12,040 nt of DNA from SLLG01 sp964403935 (GTDB lineage: Bacteria; Verrucomicrobiota; Verrucomicrobiia; Opitutales; Oceanipulchritudinaceae). Under the pieces are notes generated by a model. The model was not told where the DNA came from and made no database searches. It worked only from the letters and a program-made list of their open reading frames with translations. Shown in pieces: positions 7,024 through 12,040 of the stretch. Each line of letters begins with the position of its first letter. Within the stretch, counting starts at the first letter, position 1. The translations under genes and the position numbers were made by a program. The stretch covers positions 1-12,040 of the forward strand of contig CAYOIB010000083.1 of NCBI GenBank assembly GCA_964403935.1. The letters are read 5' to 3'.

Positions 7024-7060
7024 TAAGTGGGTTTCCCCCTTGGCCAATTGTGATTATTTT

Positions 7061-9526
7061 ATGAACCCCTATCGATTCCTTCCCCATTCGGGTGCCGTGT
7101 GTGCCCTGGCTCTTCTTCTTCCGGCCATGCTACAGGCAGAGCCGCGATCGATCCCGATCCCCAACCATTCCTTTGAAGCGTCGGCTCATCTTTCCGAGCC
7201 ACCGAATTGGACGCAGATCCCGGGAGAATCCCAAGGGTGGGTCGAGGTGCGTTCTTTTGGTGCGAATCAGGTGGACTTCACTCCCTCGGGTGCGGTTGGA
7301 AACAACTATTTGGAGATTTCCCTCGGTCTCGGTGATCAATCAAATCTGCCAAATCCGTATGAGTCTGTTTATGCGCATTCGATCAGCCTCGGTCCTATTC
7401 AGGAGGAGACCGAATACACCCTGACAGTGGCGGTGCATGTGCAGGACGAATGGCATACGCGGTGGCGTGACGCCGGTATCGGTTTTCGCGCGGGTGATAC
7501 GATCGTGGCGATGGACTGGTATGGCACTGCCAGTCGACCAGAAACAGAGGGCGAGATGGGAATGTTGCCTGTCACGGATGTGATTGTGGGCGACGCATTC
7601 GTCGACCAGAGCATAACGCTCAGCACTTGGGATGACCCTTCCCTGGTGGGCGAGGCGCTGACCATCGTGCTCGGCCAGCGGGGGAATGGTGCCTGGCTGC
7701 GAGGGGTGCATTTTGATAATGTCCGGCTCATCGCGGATGGGCCGGAGCCCGTGGGGCCGACGGAGCCTCCACCAGCACCGCAGCAGCTCGAGGCTGAAGC
7801 GGTTTCCCACCAGCGGATTTCTCTTTCCTGGCAGCATGTTTCTGGAGAAGAGACCGGTTTTGAGCTTGAGCGCGGGGAAGGTGCCGGAGGGTATGAGTTG
7901 ATACATCGCCCGGAGGCTTCTGTTCTCACCTACACTGATGTGGGCCTGACGGCAGAGACGTCCTACAGCTACCGCATCCGGGCGGTGAACGAGGTGGGGG
8001 CATCGGCGTGGTCAAACGTTGCGACGGCAACGACAGCAGAGCCACCGCCGCCCGCGAAGATGGCTCTGGGAAGCAATTTCTGGAACTTCGGTTGGGGCAG
8101 TGGCCGTGCCGATTATTTTCGCAACGGTATCGATGATTGGAATACAGTGGATAATCCCTGGCGCCCGGAGTTCCTTGACGAGGTAAGCATTTACCGGGTC
8201 CTCCGTTTCATGGACCAGGTGCCTATCAATTCCTCAACGGCGCGAACTTGGGCCGATCGCACTTTGCCAGGACAAAACCACTACAACACGGATCGGGGTG
8301 CGGTCGCCTATGAGTGGCAGATTGATCTGTGCAATCGGGTCGGGGTTGACTATTGGGTCAATGTGCCTCACCTGACGGTCGAGGACTACGAGCAAAATCC
8401 AGACGACAATTACTGGACGCGCCTCGCTGAACTTGTGAAGGAGCACCTCGATCCTGAGCTCAATGTTTACGTTGAGTATTCAAACGAGACGTGGAGCGGA
8501 GGAACAAGTTTCCAACAGGGAGATTATGCAGGCCAGCGTGGTATCGCAATGGGCTTTACCCAGGACAGTTATCACGCGAAATTCTACTTCCAGACCTATG
8601 CCGCATTGCGCCTGCATCATATATTCCTCTCGGTCTTCGGCGAGGAAGCACACCGTGTCAAAACAGTGGTCGCGGGACAGGATGGTTCGACGGTTGGGTT
8701 GAACCGGATCCTGCACGGACTCGGGTATCCCCGGACCAGTCCGACGAGCGAGACGATCAATCCATGGGGCTACATGCCCGACTATTATGCTGTCGGGAGT
8801 TATATTTCCACGGGTGATGGTGCCGCCTCTGATATCCGCCAGGCATGGGCAGCTGAAGTCGCCAACCGGAAGCAGTCCTACGAAGTTCAGTTAAACGCAC
8901 TGGCTGATAGCGGGATGCGGTTGATCGCCTACGAAGGTGGGCAGCACTACACGACCAACGCTCATACTTTCAGCCAGAATCCGGAGAGCTATGATATGTA
9001 CATGGAGTGGCTTGAGGTGGCGGAAGATTACTTCGATCTCATGATGCACTACACGCACACAGGAACATGGTCCAGCGGAGGTTCCTGGGGAGCGAAGCAC
9101 TCGACGGATCAGCCCATCGAGTTGGCTCACCGCTACCGGGCTCTCCGGGATTATGCCGAGCGTTATACAGGGCCCATCGAGCCACCACCACCGCCCCCAC
9201 CTGCTCCGATCTGGGACATTGCCCAGCTTCCAGCGGAGGATGCGAGTGGCTGGATCGATGAATGGCTGGGATGGGTGTACCATGATCCGGAAAGTTACCC
9301 TTGGTCTTTCATCGAACCGATCGGATGGGCGTATGTCGCCGGAGAATCCCGGGATGATGTTTGGCTCTTCGTCAATGGTGCCGACTGGCTGTATTCAACG
9401 GCAGGTGATTACCCGCTCTGTTACTTCAATGCCACGCAGAGCTGGCTCTATCACTACAAGGGGACCGATGAATTTTACGATTGGGCAAGCGATGCCAGAG
9501 TAACCTTGTCAGGGCTCCTCAAATGA
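7061..9526 (+). CDS. Secreted multidomain protein with FN3 and clan GH-A-like glycoside hydrolase region
   Basis: This 821-residue protein is predicted to be exported. A signal peptide (1-26) has a basic n-region, the hydrophobic ALALLLPAML and a probable cut after LQA. Residues 31-223 form a beta-sandwich-like module (PNHSFE at 34-39, AGIGFRA at 138-144, FDNVR at 218-222) that recurs in the PEP-CTERM protein downstream. After a Pro-rich linker comes a fibronectin type III domain (about 238-327). The catalytic-like region (335-702) has YVEYSNETWSG with E476 in the NE position of clan GH-A acid/bases, and LIAYEGGQH with E625 as a candidate nucleophile. The pair is spaced as in TIM-barrel hydrolases. 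After a poly-Pro linker (708-716) the tail (717-821) is rich in Trp and Tyr. The substrate is unknown. ATG 7061 is chosen because it begins the signal peptide, although it lacks a Shine-Dalgarno; TTG at 6959 would add 34 residues. A strong terminator follows. Confidence 0.8.
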   Translation: MNPYRFLPHSGAVCALALLLPAMLQAEPRSIPIPNHSFEASAHLSEPPNWTQIPGESQGWVEVRSFGANQVDFTPSGAVGNNYLEISLGLGDQSNLPNPYESVYAHSISLGPIQEETEYTLTVAVHVQDEWHTRWRDAGIGFRAGDTIVAMDWYGTASRPETEGEMGMLPVTDVIVGDAFVDQSITLSTWDDPSLVGEALTIVLGQRGNGAWLRGVHFDNVRLIADGPEPVGPTEPPPAPQQLEAEAVSHQRISLSWQHVSGEETGFELERGEGAGGYELIHRPEASVLTYTDVGLTAETSYSYRIRAVNEVGASAWSNVATATTAEPPPPAKMALGSNFWNFGWGSGRADYFRNGIDDWNTVDNPWRPEFLDEVSIYRVLRFMDQVPINSSTARTWADRTLPGQNHYNTDRGAVAYEWQIDLCNRVGVDYWVNVPHLTVEDYEQNPDDNYWTRLAELVKEHLDPELNVYVEYSNETWSGGTSFQQGDYAGQRGIAMGFTQDSYHAKFYFQTYAALRLHHIFLSVFGEEAHRVKTVVAGQDGSTVGLNRILHGLGYPRTSPTSETINPWGYMPDYYAVGSYISTGDGAASDIRQAWAAEVANRKQSYEVQLNALADSGMRLIAYEGGQHYTTNAHTFSQNPESYDMYMEWLEVAEDYFDLMMHYTHTGTWSSGGSWGAKHSTDQPIELAHRYRALRDYAERYTGPIEPPPPPPPAPIWDIAQLPAEDASGWIDEWLGWVYHDPESYPWSFIEPIGWAYVAGESRDDVWLFVNGADWLYSTAGDYPLCYFNATQSWLYHYKGTDEFYDWASDARVTLSGLLK

Positions 9527-9571
9527 CGCGCGTAAGACTTCAGGGAAAAGTTAGTTAGGGTCTATTCGTTC

Positions 9572-9610
9572 GGGGATGGCTGCTCCTTCAGCAGTCATCC
9601 CCCTTTAGTT
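9572..9610 (+). terminator. Rho-independent terminator after the secreted hydrolase gene
   Basis: GGGGATGGCTGCT (9572-9584) pairs with AGCAGTCATCCCC (9590-9602) over 13 positions with one G-T wobble and a 5-base loop. CTTTAGTTTT follows. It separates the hydrolase gene from the PEP-CTERM gene, so the latter should have its own promoter. Confidence 0.85.
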
Positions 9611-9703
9611 TTCGGATAACATCTTCTGGATCTCCCAGCGAATTTTCCACTCGATGGAAGGTTCGCCACCTCAAAAACAGAACGCTAATCAACCGACAAG
9701 CCT

Positions 9704-10375
9704 ATGAAATCAAAGTATCTAATTCCACTAATTGCCGGAGCCCTTTTCCTGCCTCTGGCAATGTCAGGACAAACGCTCCTCGTACCAAACCACTCCTTTG
9801 AAGATGGGAGCCCGGGTTACTGGAATCATACCGGTTGGACAGACAGCTATGAAGCAGGTCCGACTGGAGCACATCATGCGATTGAGATTCGGAACGATCG
9901 CACTGGCAAGGATGGGGATCAGTTTCTGGTGCTCTCAATTGAGAATGGAAACCCAGGCCAACCAACCAGTTATGCCTATGTATACTCCGCCGACCTCGGA
10001 ATGTTTGAGGCGAATATGAGCTATCAGCTCACGGTATCCATCGCTAAAGGGCACGACCACGAGATGCCGGCAAATCAGGCGGGCATCGGGTTTCGCGCCA
10101 ATGGTATAGATCAGGGGATTACCTGGTATGAAGCGGATTCTCTAGGGTATGATCTTGAGGACTACAGCCTCATGCTAAGCACAGACGATGTTCCGGGAAT
10201 CGTTGGGCAACAGATCAGTGTGGTCCTTGCGATGAGTCACGCCGGGGACTATAATCGCGGGATGGCATTCGACAATATTCGGGTTTCGGTAATCCCTGAG
10301 CCTTCAGCCTATGCCACCCTCCTCGGGCTCGCGGTCCTGAGCTTAGTCTGGTTCCGAAGGCGGCAAGGGAGGTAG
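9704..10375 (+). CDS. PEP-CTERM sorting domain protein sharing a module with the upstream hydrolase
   Basis: This 223-residue protein has an N-terminal signal peptide (MKSKYLIPLIAGALFLPLAM, cleavage near 22). One beta-rich module (about 25-195) follows, then a C-terminal PEP-CTERM signal: PEP at 198-200, a hydrophobic helix (203-216) and the basic end FRRRQGR. In this family exosortase cleaves near the PEP motif and the protein is moved to the cell surface or extracellular matrix. The body repeats motifs of the upstream hydrolase's N-terminal module: PNHSFE (28-33), YVYSADLG, YQLTVSI, AGIGFRA (126-132) and RGMAFDNIR (185-193). That suggests common descent and a shared ligand, perhaps a polysaccharide (inference). 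There is no Shine-Dalgarno before ATG at 9704; the leader is A-rich. A terminator before the gene and one after it make it monocistronic. No exosortase gene is in the window. Confidence 0.88.
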   Translation: MKSKYLIPLIAGALFLPLAMSGQTLLVPNHSFEDGSPGYWNHTGWTDSYEAGPTGAHHAIEIRNDRTGKDGDQFLVLSIENGNPGQPTSYAYVYSADLGMFEANMSYQLTVSIAKGHDHEMPANQAGIGFRANGIDQGITWYEADSLGYDLEDYSLMLSTDDVPGIVGQQISVVLAMSHAGDYNRGMAFDNIRVSVIPEPSAYATLLGLAVLSLVWFRRRQGR

Positions 10376-10431
10376 TTTCCAGAAGCCCATGCACAGGACG
10401 GGTGTGGGGCTGCCCCTGCATCGATTCTTAC

Positions 10432-10472
10432 GTGCACCTGCGGGGAGGGATCTCAGCAGGTGCACCTTTTTT
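10432..10472 (+). terminator. Rho-independent terminator after the PEP-CTERM gene
   Basis: GTGCACCTGC (10432-10441) and GCAGGTGCAC (10456-10465) form a perfect 10-bp stem with a 14-base loop, followed by C and six T. It lies 57 bases after the PEP-CTERM stop and before the LacI-type gene, so that gene must start its own transcript between here and 10555, or rely on read-through. Confidence 0.88.
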
Positions 10473-10542
10473 CTGGATCCGCCCCCAGAAGCCTGGAGGA
10501 ATATCCATTGACCGCATGGAACCGCTCAACAAAGGTCCTCAT

Positions 10543-10548
10543 AAGGAG
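10543..10548 (+). promoter_or_regulatory. Shine-Dalgarno deciding the LacI-type gene start
   Basis: AAGGAG lies 6 bases before ATG at 10555. In-frame ATGs at 10402 and 10516 lack a well-spaced site. The 10402 start would run through the terminator hairpin. Confidence 0.75.
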
Positions 10549-10554
10549 AAGCCC

Positions 10555-11610
10555 ATGGGAAGCAGGACCGGGGTTCCGATCGCCCCCAAGCAACTTGTAA
10601 CACAACTCGATATTGCGCGTGCGGCCGGTGTTGGCCGGGCCACTGTTTCGCGTGCTCTGGCGGGGGACACGCGCACAGCGGAGGCGACGCGTCAGACCGT
10701 GCTGCGGGTGGCGAAAGCGCTGGGCTACCGGCCAAATCCATCCTTTGGAGCGATGGCGCGGGCACGTTGGCAGGGGCGGCGGAGCGCCACGACCCGTCTT
10801 GGGGTTTTATTGACGGATTATGGTCCTCAGCGGGACTTTGCTCTCTCAGTGATGACGAGCAGGGACGGTCACTTTGAGGCTAGTTGTGACGCCTTTGGGT
10901 TTACTTATGAATGCATTGATATTGGAGGATCTATTTCGATAAACCGGTTGCGGCAGCACCTGCATTTTTTGAACGTATCGGGGGTTGTCATCTCGCTTCT
11001 GCCTGATTTGGAGGCATCTGTGATAAAGGTGCTCAGTGAATGGCCGTGTCTTGGGTTTGGGTGTTGCTCTCTGAATCCACCCTTTCCTTTGCTGGAGCCG
11101 GACGATCTATATGGAAGCTACGAAGTTTTCTGGCGGGTGTATGAGCAGGGCTACCGCCGGATAGGTATCGTGCAACCGCAATTTCCCAGCTCCCGGGGTC
11201 AGTTGGCGCGCCTTGGCGGAGCACTCGCCGCGCAGCATGAGTTCGTCAGGGAAAAGAAAGCTCGCATTCCCGCTCTCTCCTGGGAGGTAGGCGATGTTGC
11301 TTCGCTTTGCACTTATGTGCGGACCTGTGAGTTGGATGCGGTCATTGGCTATTGTGAGAATACACTGAAGGCCCTGAGGCAGGGCGGCTTCTCGGTGCCG
11401 GGAGATCTCGGCTTTGCCGCGACCATGGTGCACAATAGATCTTGCAGCGGGATCTATCACGATGCCCGCGAGTTTTACCGCCGGGCCCTTGCCCTCCTGG
11501 CTTCTATGATCCGGCAGAGCCTGACGGCCAATGAGCGAAGCACCTTACGGGAAGAACTGCGTTTTTCCTGGAACGACGGGCGCACCTTGCAGGGGGTGGG
11601 TAACCGGTAA
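10555..11610 (+). CDS. LacI-family transcriptional regulator
   Basis: This 351-residue protein is the usual LacI-family length. The N-terminal helix-turn-helix (about 14-60) reads QLDIARAAGVGRATVSRALA, then the third helix and GYRPNP, which are diagnostic. The hinge region (61-80, SFGAMARARWQGRRSATT) is longer and less canonical than the classical ARSL hinge. The ligand domain (81-351) resembles a periplasmic sugar-binding fold: LGVLLTDY strand 1, VSGVVISLLP, EQGYRRIGIVQPQ and a late LDAVIGYCEN. It would bind an operator as a dimer, with release or binding set by a small molecule, usually a sugar. The start at 10555 is fixed by AAGGAG and by the HTH distance. It follows the secreted hydrolase and PEP-CTERM genes in the same direction, so a role in controlling them is plausible but not shown. 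The C-terminus is 26 bases from the transposase remnant and looks intact. Confidence 0.92.
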   Translation: MGSRTGVPIAPKQLVTQLDIARAAGVGRATVSRALAGDTRTAEATRQTVLRVAKALGYRPNPSFGAMARARWQGRRSATTRLGVLLTDYGPQRDFALSVMTSRDGHFEASCDAFGFTYECIDIGGSISINRLRQHLHFLNVSGVVISLLPDLEASVIKVLSEWPCLGFGCCSLNPPFPLLEPDDLYGSYEVFWRVYEQGYRRIGIVQPQFPSSRGQLARLGGALAAQHEFVREKKARIPALSWEVGDVASLCTYVRTCELDAVIGYCENTLKALRQGGFSVPGDLGFAATMVHNRSCSGIYHDAREFYRRALALLASMIRQSLTANERSTLREELRFSWNDGRTLQGVGNR

Positions 11611-11623
11611 CGATCAAGGTAGT

Positions 11624-12040
11624 TGTCCAAAAAAGTCATGCTATTTTCTTCAGGAGTTTCTCGATTTTTCGGGAGTCGACAGGGTTCAGGGTGGTGCTAA
11701 GAATGGGGTCCCAATTTCGACATTTGTTTTGTATCCAGCGGTTGGGTTTTTCGGTGCGTTTGGCTTCGTAGAAGGCTTTTCTTTTGGTCAACAGGAGGAT
11801 GTCCTCGCCGGTGTTGTTTTTGGGCCGGGGTGACCAGGCGGAGGGCACTGTGGCGGTGTTGATAGTTGTACCAGTGGATGAGTTTGTCGGCCCACTGGCG
11901 GCGTTGAGGTTGTCGAAGCCGCTTTGAGGGAGTGCGCGATGGTAACGCGGGCCGCACAAGGCCCCACCTCCTTCTTGCACGACTGCAAGCAGCGCCTGCC
12001 GCACCGCTCCTCGCAATATCAGACGCAGCTCCCGGCCCGC
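11624..12040 (-). mobile_element. IS3-family insertion sequence remnant (one end, cut by window edge)
   Basis: The element is recognised from its transposase end. TGTCCAAAAAAGTC, from 11624 on the plus strand, could be the outer end of the element because many IS3 members begin with TG. The other end is outside the window, so no inverted repeat or target duplication can be checked. Confidence 0.5.
11636..12040 (-). pseudogene. IS3-family transposase (OrfB, DDE) C-terminal fragment, frameshifted
   Basis: Reading leftward from 12040, one frame gives ALCGPRYHRALPQSGFDNLNAA. A second frame then gives RQWADKLIHWYNYQHRHSAL followed by RLVTPAQK. The first frame then resumes with TGEDILLLTKRKAFYEAKRT, a Trp-containing RNW stretch and LNP, ending at TGA 11636-11638. 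Joined, these make the classic IS3-family ending (W..HWYN..HRHS...VTP.Q...GED..LL..R...YEAA......RW.....NW.P....LNP). Two indels near 11901-11906 (probably one base lost) and 11818-11829 (two lost or one gained) cancel, so the original frame returns. The segment before the KYHR-like part is poorly conserved. The DDE catalytic core would lie mostly beyond the edge. The gene is very likely inactive. Confidence 0.75.

Noticed and set aside
6959..7060. TTG-started 34-residue extension of the secreted hydrolase
   Set aside because: It has a good Shine-Dalgarno, but it would place 34 residues before a standard signal peptide. ATG at 7061 gives a normal exported N-terminus.
9645..9659. TTCCA-N5-TGGAA palindrome upstream of the PEP-CTERM gene
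   Set aside because: The arms are only 5 bases and there is no second copy in the window; chance is sufficient, although its position is suitable for an operator.
10402..10554. Upstream extension of the LacI-type gene from ATG 10402 or 10516
   Set aside because: It would translate through a perfect terminator hairpin and lacks a spaced ribosome site; AAGGAG-6-ATG at 10555 gives the family's normal N-terminus.
11531..11833. 100-codon plus-strand ORF after the LacI-type gene
   Set aside because: It overlaps the LacI end in another frame and is antisense to a recognisable transposase fragment.

Overview
The window looks like a chromosomal segment from a Verrucomicrobiota bacterium, probably Opitutales/Puniceicoccales-like. 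This is an inference from gene content. It has a PEP-CTERM (exosortase) surface protein, a LacI-type regulator of the form common in that phylum, a secreted enzyme with an aromatic-rich 'WLGWVY'-like C-terminal tail, and a CheB-CheR-PAS fusion beside a PAS kinase. The sequence is moderately GC-rich. Several genes have no clear Shine-Dalgarno, while others have a very good one. No tRNA, rRNA or CRISPR was seen.

Layout. (1) Positions 1-1713, minus strand: the start of a receiver-domain response regulator that runs off the left edge, preceded by a full sigma54-dependent (NtrC-type) regulator. The receiver of the NtrC-type protein has Glu at the usual phospho-Asp position. (2) Positions 1714-2133: a 420-base divergent intergenic region with a three-copy AGGG(G)-A/T-rich-CC repeat, a long-range inverted repeat and a sigma54-like element. 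(3) Positions 2134-6843, plus strand: a tightly coupled signalling operon. It encodes a CheB-CheR-coiled-coil-PAS protein, a PAS/HisKA_3 histidine kinase (GTG start, 11-base overlap) and a NarL/LuxR-type response regulator (ATGA overlap). No chemoreceptor, CheA or CheW gene is present. (4) Positions 6844-10375, plus strand: a large secreted multidomain protein (N-terminal beta-sandwich-like module, FN3, clan GH-A-like catalytic region, aromatic tail) ending at a strong terminator. A small PEP-CTERM protein follows and carries the same N-terminal module. (5) Positions 10376-11610: a perfect terminator hairpin, then a LacI-family regulator. (6) Positions 11624-12040, minus strand: a decayed IS3-family transposase end with frameshifts, cut by the window edge.

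Working together (inference). The left half is a sensory and regulatory block: a kinase/regulator pair translationally coupled to a CheB-CheR scaffold, facing two other regulators. The right half looks like an extracellular carbohydrate-related pair. One secreted enzyme and one exosortase-anchored surface protein share a module, possibly a glycan-binding one, with a LacI-type sugar-responsive regulator next door. Nothing in the sequence proves that the two halves regulate each other.
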